Below, one piece after another: positions 55,304 to 63,964 of a stretch of DNA of 64,000 nt. A program made the position numbers and the translations under genes. The first letter of the stretch is position 1. Every line of letters begins with the position of its first letter. The stretch is from JALORV01 sp963754065 (GTDB lineage Bacteria; Pseudomonadota; Gammaproteobacteria; Burkholderiales; Burkholderiaceae_F): NCBI GenBank assembly GCA_963754065.1, contig CAVWFH010000038.1, forward strand, positions 1-64,000, written 5' to 3'. Below the pieces are notes generated by a model. The model was given only the letters and a program-made list of their open reading frames with translations, was not told where the DNA came from and made no database searches.

Positions 55304-56821
55304 TCAGTCCGCCGAAGCCAGGTTCAGGTTCAGCTGCGACAGCGCTTCCGCTTCGATCGAAATGGCCGCCTCCCGGGCCGCTTCGAGGCGATCGAGGTAC
55401 TCGGGCGTGACGTCGCCGGTGATGTAGTGGCCATCGAAGCAACTCGCCTCGAAGCTCGTCAGGTGGGGGCCGAGTTCGGACACGGACTGCTTCATCCCGT
55501 CGATGTCCTGGTAGACGAGGCCGTCGGCTTCGATCATGCGCTGGATTTCCTCGTCCGAGCGACCGTGCGCGATGAGTTCGCTGCGAGTCGGCATGTCGAT
55601 GCCGTACACGTTGGGGAAGCGCACCGGAGGTGCGGCCGACGCGAAGATCACCCGGTTGGCACCGGACTCGCGTGCCATGTGAACGATCTCGCGGGAAGTC
55701 GTGCCACGCACGATCGAGTCATCGACCAGCAGCACGTTCTTGCCCTTGAACTCGGTCGGCAGCGCATTGAGCTTCTGCCGCACGCTTTTCCGGCGCACCG
55801 ACTGTCCCGGCATGATGAAGGTACGACCGACGTAGCGGTTCTTGAAGAACCCCTCGCGGAACTCCAGCCCGAGCTTCATCGCCAGCTGCATCGCGGCCGG
55901 CCGCGACGTGTCGGGTATCGGCATCACCACGTCGATGTCCCCGACCCGGAATTCGCGCCGGATCTTTTCGGCCAGATGCTCACCCATCCGCAGGCGCGAT
56001 GCATACACGCTCACGCCGTCGATGACGGAGTCAGGTCGGGCAAAGTAGACGTACTCGAAGATGCATGGATTGAGCGAGAAACGCTCGGCACACTGCTGCG
56101 CGTGGAAATTGCCATCCAGGTCGATGAAGATGGCCTCGCCCGGCGCCACGTCGCGCACGAACTTGAAACCCGATCCCTCCAGCGCAACCGATTCGCTGGC
56201 GACCAGGTATTCGGTGCCGCCGTCGGTCTCGTTGATGCCGTAGCACAGGGGCCGGATGCCAAAGGGATCCCGGAAGGCCAGGATGCCGTGTCCGGCCACG
56301 TGCGCGACGCAGGCATAGGCCCCGCGGACGCGACGATGCAGGCCGGCGACGGCCTGAAAGATCGTGGCCGGGTCGAGCGTGTAGCTGGAACTCTGCTCCT
56401 GCAGCTCGTGCGCCAGCACGTTGAGCAGCACCTCGGAGTCCGAGGTCGTGTTGATGTGCCGCCGATCGATGCGGAACATCTCGCTCTTGAGTTGCTCGGC
56501 GTTGGTCAGGTTGCCGTTGTGCCCGAGCGTGATGCCGAAGGGGGCATTGACGTAGAACGGCTGGGCTTCTTCCGGGCTGGTGGCGGAGCCGGCCGTCGGA
56601 TAGCGCACGTGCGCAATGCCGACGTTGCCGGTGAGATTGCGCATGTTCCGCGTGCGGAAGATCTCCCGCACCATGCCGTTGCCCTTCCACATCGAAAACG
56701 TGCTGCCGGACCCCGTGGCAATACCGGCGGCGTCCTGGCCACGGTGCTGCAGCAGTTGCAGCGAGTCATACAGGAGCTGGTTCACCGGCCCGGTCGCGAC
56801 AACTCCGACGATTCCGCACAT
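55304..56821 (-). CDS. purF: Amidophosphoribosyltransferase
   Basis: A 505-residue enzyme of the first committed step of purine synthesis, making phosphoribosylamine from PRPP and glutamine. The ATG at 56821 places the catalytic cysteine at position 2 (MCGIVGVV); the longer open frame upstream has no family content. Glutaminase residues HVRYPTAGSA and HNGNLTN follow, and the PRPP loop is VLLVDDSIVRGTTSREIV near 360. It lies between cvpA and metZ, as in other betaproteobacteria. Confidence 0.95.
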   Translation of the reverse strand: MCGIVGVVATGPVNQLLYDSLQLLQHRGQDAAGIATGSGSTFSMWKGNGMVREIFRTRNMRNLTGNVGIAHVRYPTAGSATSPEEAQPFYVNAPFGITLGHNGNLTNAEQLKSEMFRIDRRHINTTSDSEVLLNVLAHELQEQSSSYTLDPATIFQAVAGLHRRVRGAYACVAHVAGHGILAFRDPFGIRPLCYGINETDGGTEYLVASESVALEGSGFKFVRDVAPGEAIFIDLDGNFHAQQCAERFSLNPCIFEYVYFARPDSVIDGVSVYASRLRMGEHLAEKIRREFRVGDIDVVMPIPDTSRPAAMQLAMKLGLEFREGFFKNRYVGRTFIMPGQSVRRKSVRQKLNALPTEFKGKNVLLVDDSIVRGTTSREIVHMARESGANRVIFASAAPPVRFPNVYGIDMPTRSELIAHGRSDEEIQRMIEADGLVYQDIDGMKQSVSELGPHLTSFEASCFDGHYITGDVTPEYLDRLEAAREAAISIEAEALSQLNLNLASAD

Positions 56822-56857
56822 ATCAGTGCCCGCCCGGCCGCCCGAAGGGCACTGAGC

Positions 56858-56872
56858 GCCCCCATAGGGGGC
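56858..56872. repeat. GC-rich hairpin element between cvpA and purF
   Basis: GCCCCC-ATA-GGGGGC sits in the 83-base purF leader, followed on the plus strand by CAGCGAACGAAGTGAGCATG. I associate this combination with a repeated intergenic element of betaproteobacteria, from memory. It could act as attenuator or mRNA-stability element of purF. Confidence 0.5.
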
Positions 56873-56904
56873 AGCGAACGAAGTGAGCATGGGCGCGATT
56901 CATA

Positions 56905-57408
56905 CTAGTTTCCCTGCGATCCCGGCTTCGGCGCATAGCGTGCCAGGGACTGCGGCAACAGCGGCGAGGCGAATCCTACGCTCGCTTGCACCCACGGCAA
57001 CAACGACGACGCTTGCCACCAGGCCTGACGCGGCGCGCCCGCCGCCACTGCGAGGAGCACGGCCAAGCCGATCACGATCACGCCACGCATCACACCGAAG
57101 GTGGCGCCGAGCAGTCGATCCTCAAGGGACAGCTTGGCTGCGGTCAGCATCGCGCGCAGCAGCGCGGCCGCGAGCGCGGCCAGCAGCAGTATGGCCACGA
57201 CGATGAAGAGTCCCGCAAACGCCGACCGGGCACCGAGTGGCAGGTCGAGCGGCAGCACCGTTCCCAGCGGCTCGGCAAACCGCAGCGCGAGCAGGATGCC
57301 GACAATCCACCCGGTCAGGGCAAAGAGTTCGCGAACGACGCCGCGCACCAGTCCCAGCAACACCGACAGCCCGAGAAGTGCGACGAGGGCCCAGTCGATG
57401 GCAGTCAT
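56905..57408 (-). CDS. cvpA: CvpA family membrane protein
   Basis: A 167-residue inner-membrane protein with four hydrophobic helices: AIDWALVALLGLSVLLGLVRG at the start, then LTGWIVGILLALRFAE, AFAGLFIVVAILLLAALAAALLRAM (divided here) and VMRGVIVIGLAVLLAVAAG. The CvpA pattern includes DWxL..GLVRGxxRExF...GW. Linked to colicin V production in E. coli and to envelope stress resistance; its mechanism is unknown. It lies six bases after the SPOR gene, upstream of purF. Confidence 0.9.
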   Translation of the reverse strand: MTAIDWALVALLGLSVLLGLVRGVVRELFALTGWIVGILLALRFAEPLGTVLPLDLPLGARSAFAGLFIVVAILLLAALAAALLRAMLTAAKLSLEDRLLGATFGVMRGVIVIGLAVLLAVAAGAPRQAWWQASSLLPWVQASVGFASPLLPQSLARYAPKPGSQGN

Positions 57409-57414
57409 TAAAGC

Positions 57415-58173
57415 TCAGGCGCCGACGACGTTGGCACTGATGCCGAGCGTCTTCAGCCGTCCCCGCACGCGATCCGCCTCGTCGCGAGTGGCATATGGCC
57501 CGAGCCGGACGCGGTAGCGCACACCTTCGGCGGTCTCGATCTTCTCCGTATAGGACGGCAGTCCCGCCTTCCTGAGTCGCTCGGACAGCTCACGCGCCGC
57601 GGTCTCGCTCGACGTTGCCGCCGCCTGCACGGCGAACTTCCCTCCCTTTGTCGGGAGCGGCAGCTTTTCACTGCCTGCCTTCCCCTCGAGCGCGGCAAGG
57701 GCCTGCTGTTCCTCGGCTTTCGCCTGTTCGGCAGTGCGTGCCGGCTTGTCCTTCGTCGTTCCGGCCTCCGTCGGCGCTTTAAGTGGCGTGGGGGCGGCCG
57801 GCGTCGCAGGGACCAGGGTCGGCGGGACTTGCACCGGTGCCGCGTCGGGCGGAGGTGTTATCGGTGCGCTGTCCGGAGCTGGAACGGGAGGCAGCGCGAG
57901 GCGCGGCGAAAATTTCGACTTTTCGCTGGGTATGTCGATTGGAATGTTGTCGGGAACCGGCCTCGGCTCGGGATCGAGCACCATAGGTACGACGATCACG
58001 ACCAGCAACAGCAGCGCCGCTGCACCGATCAGACGCCGCCGCGCTCGTGCACGCAGAGACGCGGTGGGATCGGCGCGCGCGCCGGAGTCGTCGTCGGAGG
58101 CCGCGGTGCGGGTGGTACGTAGCTCGGAGGCGTCAGGGGCCTTGTTCTTGCGACGCCAGAAAGCCAGGGACAT
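57415..58173 (-). CDS. SPOR-domain membrane protein (DedD-like)
   Basis: A 252-residue protein: short cytosolic start, one membrane helix LIGAAALLLLVVIVVPMVLD near 48-67, a long Pro/Ala/Lys-rich periplasmic linker (~70-175), and a C-terminal SPOR domain (GKFAVQAAATSSETAARELSERLRKAGLPSYTEKI, RYRVRLGPYATRDEADRVRGRLK, each described in parts). SPOR domains bind glycan strands stripped of stem peptides at division septa. Relatives in this position are labelled DedD or SPOR. It is six bases before cvpA and 20 after folC. Confidence 0.9.
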   Translation of the reverse strand: MSLAFWRRKNKAPDASELRTTRTAASDDDSGARADPTASLRARARRRLIGAAALLLLVVIVVPMVLDPEPRPVPDNIPIDIPSEKSKFSPRLALPPVPAPDSAPITPPPDAAPVQVPPTLVPATPAAPTPLKAPTEAGTTKDKPARTAEQAKAEEQQALAALEGKAGSEKLPLPTKGGKFAVQAAATSSETAARELSERLRKAGLPSYTEKIETAEGVRYRVRLGPYATRDEADRVRGRLKTLGISANVVGA

Positions 58174-58193
58174 CCGTGCTCCAGTCGATATCC

Positions 58194-59486
58194 TCAGGGA
58201 CCCGAACGGTCATGCGCGCGGATCGCGCGCATCACGTCGGCCACGGTGAGGAAGGAACCGAAGGCCAGAATTCTATCATCGGCCGCTGCGCTTTCCCGTG
58301 CACAGGCATACGCATCGGCGAGTGTGGCGTGCTCGATGATCGACTGCCCGGTTGCAACGCCAACGCCCGCCGCCCGCAGTTGTTGAGCGGTCTGCGTTGC
58401 GCTTGTTCCGCGTGTCCCGGGCGTCGGTCCCACGTGCCAATGATCGATCCTGTTGCCGAGCTTGCCGACAACGCCCGCAATGTCCTTGTCGCCCAGCATG
58501 CCAAACACGGCATGCGTCACCGGAAAGTAACCCATGCTGTCGAGATTTTCTGCGAGCACCGCCGCCGCGTGAGGATTGTGTGCGACATCGAGGATCGTGG
58601 TCGGACGCCCCGGCAGGACCTGGAAGCGCGCGGGAAGCTCTACCGTAAGCAAGCCGTGTCGAACCGCCTGCTGCGAAATGGGCAGTCGCTCGGCGAGCGC
58701 CTCGAGTGCCGCCAGCGCACCGGAAGCGTTCAGCAACTGGTTGGCACCGCGCAGCGCGGGATACGGCAGTCCGCTGCGGCGCACGCGGCGCCCGCCATAG
58801 GCCCATTGCTGCCGGTCTCCCTGGTAGTTGAAGTCCTGCCCGAATCGCCAGAGATCCGCGCCGATGCGTTCGGCGTGATCAAGCAATGACTGCGGCGGCC
58901 TGGGATCGCTGCAGATGGCCGGGCGACCCGCGCGATAGATGTGGGCCTTTTCCAGCCCGATCGCTTCGCGCGTCGAACCGAGATAGTCGGTGTGATCGAT
59001 GTCCACGGACGTGACGATCGCCACGTCGGCGTCGACCAGGTTGACCGCGTCGAGTCGGCCGCCGAGCCCGACCTCGAGCACCATGGCGTCGAGCCGGGCC
59101 TGCGCGAACAACCGCAGGATCGCCAGCGTGGTGAACTCGAAGTAGGTGAGCGACGTCGCGCCGCGAACCGCTTCGACCGCTTCGAAGCTCTCGATCAGTT
59201 GATCGTCGCTCGCAGGTGTGCCGTCGATGCAGGCCCGCTCGTTGAACTCCAGCAGGTGTGGCGAGGTGTACAGCCCCGTGCGATAGCCCGCGGCGCGCAG
59301 GATGCTGTCAAGCATCGCGCAGGTGGAGCCCTTGCCGTTCGTGCCACCCACGATGACGGTCGACGCAGTCGAGGTGAGATCCAGCCGATCGGCGACAACG
59401 CGCACCCGGTCCAGCCCGAGATCAATACCCTTCGGGTGCAGACGTTCGAGGCGAGCGAGCCAGTCGGCCAGCGAAAGCGATGTCAA
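58194..59486 (-). CDS. folC: Folylpolyglutamate synthase/dihydrofolate synthase
   Basis: A 430-residue Mur-ligase-family enzyme that adds glutamate to dihydropteroate and to folates. ATP-binding loop GGTNGKGSTCAML near 47, GLYTSPHLLEFNERACIDG near 72, LEVGLGGRLDAVN near 140 and DIDHTDYLGSTREAIGLEKAHI near 162 (divided here), with the carbamylated-lysine region. Length and order match the family. It lies 40 bases after accD. Confidence 0.94.
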   Translation of the reverse strand: MTSLSLADWLARLERLHPKGIDLGLDRVRVVADRLDLTSTASTVIVGGTNGKGSTCAMLDSILRAAGYRTGLYTSPHLLEFNERACIDGTPASDDQLIESFEAVEAVRGATSLTYFEFTTLAILRLFAQARLDAMVLEVGLGGRLDAVNLVDADVAIVTSVDIDHTDYLGSTREAIGLEKAHIYRAGRPAICSDPRPPQSLLDHAERIGADLWRFGQDFNYQGDRQQWAYGGRRVRRSGLPYPALRGANQLLNASGALAALEALAERLPISQQAVRHGLLTVELPARFQVLPGRPTTILDVAHNPHAAAVLAENLDSMGYFPVTHAVFGMLGDKDIAGVVGKLGNRIDHWHVGPTPGTRGTSATQTAQQLRAAGVGVATGQSIIEHATLADAYACARESAAADDRILAFGSFLTVADVMRAIRAHDRSGP

Positions 59487-59526
59487 GGCAATCCGTTGCC
59501 GGTGCTGCAGCGGCCGGCTCCCCCAA

Positions 59527-60399
59527 CTACGAAATCGCGTCGGCCGGCTGCTTCAGCAGCAACGCGAGCAGGCGCGCGATCTCGTCGCGCATCTCGCGCC
59601 GGTCGACGATCATGTCGATGGCACCCTTCGTCAGCAGGAACTCGGCGCGCTGAAAGCCTTCGGGGAGTTTCTCGCGCACGGTTTGTTCGATGACGCGCGG
59701 ACCGGCAAAGCCGATCAGCGCCTTCGGCTCGGCGATCACGACATCGCCCATGAACGCGAAGCTTGCGGATACACCGCCCATCGTCGGATCGGCCAGCACC
59801 GAGATGAACGGTAGCTTGGCTTCGGCCAGGCGCGCAATCATCGCTGTCGTCTTGGCCATCTGGAACAGCGACAGCAGCCCTTCCTGCATGCGCGCACCGC
59901 CGGTGGATGTGATGCAGATGAAGGGCACCTTCTGTTCGATAGCCGTCCCGACCCCACGCACGAAACGCTCACCGACCACTGATCCCATCGAACCGCCCAT
60001 GAAGTCGAACTCGAAGCACGCTGCCACGATCGGCACCGCGCGTATCGATCCGCCCATGACGACCAGCGCATCGGTCTCGCCGGTTTCCTCCATGGCCTCC
60101 TGCAGGCGCTCGGTGTACTTGCGGCTGTCCTTGAACTTCAGCGCGTCAACCGGCAGGACCTCCTGCCCGATCTCGTAGCGCCCCTCGGCATCCATCAGCG
60201 CATCGAGCCGCTGGCGGGCGCCGATACGAAGGTGGTGCGCACACTTCGGACACACCATCTGCGTCTTTTCGAGCTCGGCGCTGTACAGCACAGCCTCGCA
60301 GCCCGGGCACTTGGTCCACAGGCCCTCAGGGACAACCTTGCGGGCGGAGCCCTCTTCGCGCTTGATGCGCGGCGGAAGAATCTTGTCGATCCAGCTCAT
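59527..60399 (-). CDS. accD: Acetyl-CoA carboxylase carboxyltransferase beta subunit
   Basis: A 290-residue subunit that with AccA moves the carboxyl group from biotin to acetyl-CoA, making malonyl-CoA for fatty acids. The N-terminal zinc ribbon is complete (CPGC at 32-35 and CPKC near 51-54). The crotonase-fold part has ITSTGGARMQEGLLSLFQMAKT near 163 and SVLADPTMGGVSASFAFMGD near 200 (each a family block). Start MSWIDKILPPRI is typical. It lies 28 bases after trpA. Confidence 0.95.
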   Translation of the reverse strand: MSWIDKILPPRIKREEGSARKVVPEGLWTKCPGCEAVLYSAELEKTQMVCPKCAHHLRIGARQRLDALMDAEGRYEIGQEVLPVDALKFKDSRKYTERLQEAMEETGETDALVVMGGSIRAVPIVAACFEFDFMGGSMGSVVGERFVRGVGTAIEQKVPFICITSTGGARMQEGLLSLFQMAKTTAMIARLAEAKLPFISVLADPTMGGVSASFAFMGDVVIAEPKALIGFAGPRVIEQTVREKLPEGFQRAEFLLTKGAIDMIVDRREMRDEIARLLALLLKQPADAIS

Positions 60400-60427
60400 C
60401 GTGATACTCCGGACTGTCGTTCTTCCT

Positions 60428-61246
60428 TCATGCCGCCGCCCGGACGGACCCGCCGTCCAAGGCGGAACGAATTTCCCGTACCAGCGCTTCCACGGCCTCG
60501 ACCGCGTGTTCGCGCGGCGTCGCTTCCATTTCCTGGATCAACCGCGAGCCGATCACCACGGCATCCGCGACCTGCGCCACGGCGACTGCACTGGCCGCGT
60601 CGCGGATGCCGAAGCCGACGCCGACCGGCACGTTCGTGTGCTTGCGGATCAGCGGCAACTTCGCGGCTACGCTTGCGACGTCCAGGTGACCGGCGCCGGT
60701 GATTCCCTTCAGGCTGACGTAATAGATGTAGCCGGACGCATGGCGCGCGACTTCCTCGATGCGCGGGTCGGTCGACGTCGGCGCAAGCAGGAAGATCGGG
60801 TCGATGTTGGCCGCTCGCATCTCGATCGCGAAATCCGCACACTCTTCCGGCGGGTAATCGACCACCAGCACGCCATCCACGCCGGCCCCTCTCGCCGCCG
60901 CGGCAAATTCATGCCGGCCCATGCGTTCGATCGGGTTGGCGTAACCCATCAGGACGATTGGGGTCACTGCATCGGACTGGCGGAACTCAGCGACGAACCC
61001 CAGCGTCTGGCGCAATCCGACGCCGTGCCGGATCGCCCGTTCGGTCGCGCGCTGGATCACCGGGCCGTCGGCCATTGGATCCGAAAACGGTACGCCGAGT
61101 TCGATGACATCCGCACCCGCACGCGCCAGCGCATGGAGCAGCGGAACCGTAAGCGACGGCTCCGGATCACCCGCGGCGATGTACGGAATCAGTCCCTTGC
61201 GGCCGGCCGCTTTCAACTGCGCGAAGCGTTGCCCGATGCGCGACAT
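60428..61246 (-). CDS. trpA: Tryptophan synthase alpha subunit
   Basis: A 272-residue TIM-barrel subunit that splits indole-3-glycerol phosphate into indole and glyceraldehyde 3-phosphate. Catalytic acids are in IELGVPFSDPMADGPVIQ, and YVSLKGITGAG is the phosphate-side loop. The ATG at 61246 (MSRIGQRFAQLK) is chosen because it matches the family and shares one base with the trpB stop (TGATG); the frame is open 17 codons higher inside trpB. Confidence 0.95.
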   Translation of the reverse strand: MSRIGQRFAQLKAAGRKGLIPYIAAGDPEPSLTVPLLHALARAGADVIELGVPFSDPMADGPVIQRATERAIRHGVGLRQTLGFVAEFRQSDAVTPIVLMGYANPIERMGRHEFAAAARGAGVDGVLVVDYPPEECADFAIEMRAANIDPIFLLAPTSTDPRIEEVARHASGYIYYVSLKGITGAGHLDVASVAAKLPLIRKHTNVPVGVGFGIRDAASAVAVAQVADAVVIGSRLIQEMEATPREHAVEAVEALVREIRSALDGGSVRAAA

Positions 61247-62508
61247 CAGCGCTCCCCCGCGTGCCGCTCGCGATACTCGAGCGTCGCCTCGCGGCACGAC
61301 GCGCGACAGTAGAACTCCAGTCCGCTCGCCTCGGCAACGATGTGAAGATCCTTGTCGCCACGACCGGACAGGTTCACCAGCAGTACCTTGTCCCTGGACA
61401 TCGTCGGCGCAAGTTTTGTCGCATAGGCCAGCGCGTGGCTCGACTCCAGCGCGGGGATGATGCCCTCGATGCGGCAGCAGTCGTGGAAGGCCTTGAGCGC
61501 CTCTTCGTCCGTGGCGCCCACGTAGGTGGCGCGGCCGCTGTCCTTCAACCAGGCGTGCTCCGGGCCGACGCCTGGGTAGTCGAGACCCGCGGACACCGAG
61601 TGCGTCTCGGTGATCTGACCATTTTCATCCTGCAGCAGATAGGTGCGGTTGCCATGGAGCACACCGGGCGAGCCGCACTGCAGGCTCGCCGCGTGACGCA
61701 TCGTTGTCAGTCCTTCGCCTGCGGCCTCGACTCCGATTAGCCTGACCTGCTCGTCGGGGATGTAGTCGTAGAAAATTCCCATCGCGTTGCTGCCGCCGCC
61801 AACGCAAGCAATGATGACGTCCGGCTGGCGTCCCACCATCTCGGGCATCTGCTGCAGGCATTCCTTGCCGACCACCGAGTTGAAGTCGCGCACCATCATC
61901 GGGTATGGATGCGGTCCGGCCACCGTGCCGATGATGTAGAAGGTATTCTCGACGTTCGTCACCCAGTCGCGCATCGCTTCGTTCAGTGCGTCCTTCAGCG
62001 TGCGCGAGCCGCTTTCCACTGGCACGACCTCCGCACCCAGCAGCTTCATGCGATAGACGTTGGCGGCCTGGCGCCCGACATCCTCGCTGCCCATGTACAC
62101 GACGCACTTCATGCCGTAACGCGCAGCGACGGTGGCGGTCGCCACGCCGTGTTGCCCCGCACCGGTTTCCGCGATCACGCGGGGCTTGCCCATCCGCTTC
62201 GCCAGCAGGGCCTGACCGATCGTGTTGTTGACCTTGTGCGCGCCGGTGTGATTCAGGTCTTCGCGCTTCAGGTAGATCTGGGCGCCGCCCAGCAATTCGC
62301 TCCAGCGCTTCGCGTGATAAATCGGGCTCGGACGGCCCACATAGTGTTTCAGCTCGTTCCTGAACTCGGCGACGAAGTCCGGATCGTTCTGATACTTCGC
62401 GTAGGCATCGCGCAGTTCCTGGAGCGCGTGCATCAGTGTTTCAGCGACGAACACGCCACCATAGGGACCGAAATGGCCGCGTTGATCGGGCAGGTCGTAA
62501 GGCTTCAT
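61246..62508 (-). CDS. trpB: Tryptophan synthase beta subunit, C-terminally extended
   Basis: A 420-residue PLP enzyme joining indole and serine to tryptophan. PLP lysine in HTGAHKVNNTIGQALLAKRMG near 92, GGGSNAMGIFYDY near 240, and the end block LVNLSGRGDKDLHIVAEASG. Usual bacterial TrpB stops a few residues after this block; here about 20 extra residues follow, with two cysteines (FYCRASCREATLEY). The extension overlaps no recognised domain and may be harmless read-on. Start overlaps the trpF stop (ATGA). Confidence 0.95.
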   Translation of the reverse strand: MKPYDLPDQRGHFGPYGGVFVAETLMHALQELRDAYAKYQNDPDFVAEFRNELKHYVGRPSPIYHAKRWSELLGGAQIYLKREDLNHTGAHKVNNTIGQALLAKRMGKPRVIAETGAGQHGVATATVAARYGMKCVVYMGSEDVGRQAANVYRMKLLGAEVVPVESGSRTLKDALNEAMRDWVTNVENTFYIIGTVAGPHPYPMMVRDFNSVVGKECLQQMPEMVGRQPDVIIACVGGGSNAMGIFYDYIPDEQVRLIGVEAAGEGLTTMRHAASLQCGSPGVLHGNRTYLLQDENGQITETHSVSAGLDYPGVGPEHAWLKDSGRATYVGATDEEALKAFHDCCRIEGIIPALESSHALAYATKLAPTMSRDKVLLVNLSGRGDKDLHIVAEASGLEFYCRASCREATLEYRERHAGER

Positions 62509-63137
62509 GCAGTCAGGCCTTCGTCCGCGGCGCGCACGGCCGCGATGAACCGGTTGATGCGTGTTTCGCTCTTTATGCCCGGCGCGTCCTCGACTCCGCT
62601 GCTGACGTCGACGGCATAGGGCCGCAGGTGCCGGATGGCGTCACCGACATTGTCGGCAGTCAGTCCGCCCGCCAGCACCAGGGCTTTCGCCCGTCGCAGC
62701 GGCACGCGCGACCAGTCGAAGCCCTTGCCACTGCCGCCATAAGCCTCGGACGGCGCATCGGCAAGCAGTGCTGCCGCCGAGTGAAACTGACGTTCCAAGT
62801 CTAACAAATCAACCTCGGCATCCATTCGGATCGCACGCAGATATGGCCGACCGTAGCGGCTGCAGGCCGGCTCGTGTTCGTCGCCATGAAACTGCAGCAG
62901 CGCGTCCGGGACCGCAGCGATTGCGCCCTCGACCAGATCGGCGGCGGCATTTACGAACAACAGGACCGGAGTTGCGAACGGCGGCAATCCGCGTGCAAGC
63001 GCCCGCAGACGCGCCGGTGTCACATGGCGTGGACTCTTCGGATAACAGACGAAGCCGACGGCATCCGCGCCCGCAGCCACCGCCGCGGCGACATCCGCTT
63101 CACGTGTCAGTCCACAGATCTTGATCCGCGTTCGCAT
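62505..63137 (-). CDS. trpF: Phosphoribosylanthranilate isomerase
   Basis: A 210-residue TIM barrel isomerase in tryptophan synthesis. Catalytic Cys in RIKICGLTREAD near 8, catalytic Asp in AVDVSSGVE, plus LQFHGDE and LAGGLTADNV. The ATG at 63137 fits the family start MRTRIKICG; the frame is open further up within truA. It overlaps truA by 38 bases, and its stop overlaps the trpB start. Confidence 0.95.
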   Translation of the reverse strand: MRTRIKICGLTREADVAAAVAAGADAVGFVCYPKSPRHVTPARLRALARGLPPFATPVLLFVNAAADLVEGAIAAVPDALLQFHGDEHEPACSRYGRPYLRAIRMDAEVDLLDLERQFHSAAALLADAPSEAYGGSGKGFDWSRVPLRRAKALVLAGGLTADNVGDAIRHLRPYAVDVSSGVEDAPGIKSETRINRFIAAVRAADEGLTA

Positions 63138-63918
63138 CGAACCAGTGCGGCGTCGAAACGTCCGGAGCCGGTAAATCGAATCGGGCATCGTACTCGACCC
63201 GAGAAAGATAGAGCCCTGCCGCTCCCAGCGTCGGCGCGGCCTGTGTGCGGTCGCGTGCCGCGAGTACTTCACCGACCCACTCGACAGGCTGCCGGCCCAG
63301 CCCGACGGCCACGAGCGTGCCGGCGATGTTGCGCACCATGTGATGCAGGAATGCATTGGCGGTCGCCCTCACATGCAGCCACCGCCCGCGTCGCCGCACT
63401 TGGAGTTCGTACAGTTCCCGGATCGGCGATGCCGCCTGGCACTCGGCCGATCGAAACGAGGTGAAGTCGTGCGTTCCGACCAGCAGTTCCGCGGCGCGCT
63501 GCATCGCCTGTGCATCGAGCAGACGGAAGACCCAGGTTGCGCGTGCGTGAGCGAGCGGCGAACGCACCGGATCGTTGAGGATCCAGTAGTCGTAGCTGCG
63601 ACGCCGCGCGCCGAAGCGCGCATGGAATTCGGGCGTGACCCCACGTGCCCAGCGTACCGAGACCGAAGGAGGAAGGAAGCGGTTGGTGCCGCGCACCCAC
63701 GCGGTCAGCGGACGCTCAACGTCCGTGTCGAAGTGGACGACCTGGTCGATGGCATGCACGCCGGCATCGGTGCGGCCGGCGCAGATCGTGGATACCGGCT
63801 GGCCGCTGAGCTCGGCGAGTGCGCGTTCGAGCGCATCCTGCACCGAGCGCCCGTCGGGCTGAGTCTGCCAGCCGTTGAAGCCGGCGCCGTCGTACTCGAT
63901 GCCGAGCGCGATGCGCAC
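63100..63918 (-). CDS. truA: tRNA pseudouridine(38-40) synthase
   Basis: A 272-residue pseudouridine synthase for tRNA anticodon-stem positions 38-40. Start MRIALGIEYDGAGFNGWQ, catalytic Asp in CAGRTDAGVHA near 52, then FLPPSVSVRWARGVTPEFHARFGARRRSYDYWI (family blocks, described in parts) and HHMVRNIAGTLVAVGLG. First complete gene of the truA-trpFBA-accD cluster read from the right edge. Confidence 0.95.
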   Translation of the reverse strand: MRIALGIEYDGAGFNGWQTQPDGRSVQDALERALAELSGQPVSTICAGRTDAGVHAIDQVVHFDTDVERPLTAWVRGTNRFLPPSVSVRWARGVTPEFHARFGARRRSYDYWILNDPVRSPLAHARATWVFRLLDAQAMQRAAELLVGTHDFTSFRSAECQAASPIRELYELQVRRRGRWLHVRATANAFLHHMVRNIAGTLVAVGLGRQPVEWVGEVLAARDRTQAAPTLGAAGLYLSRVEYDARFDLPAPDVSTPHWFDANADQDLWTDT

Positions 63919-63964
63919 GGGGATTCGCCCTTGGGACGGTCCGGCGGGCTCATGCCCGCCGCGT

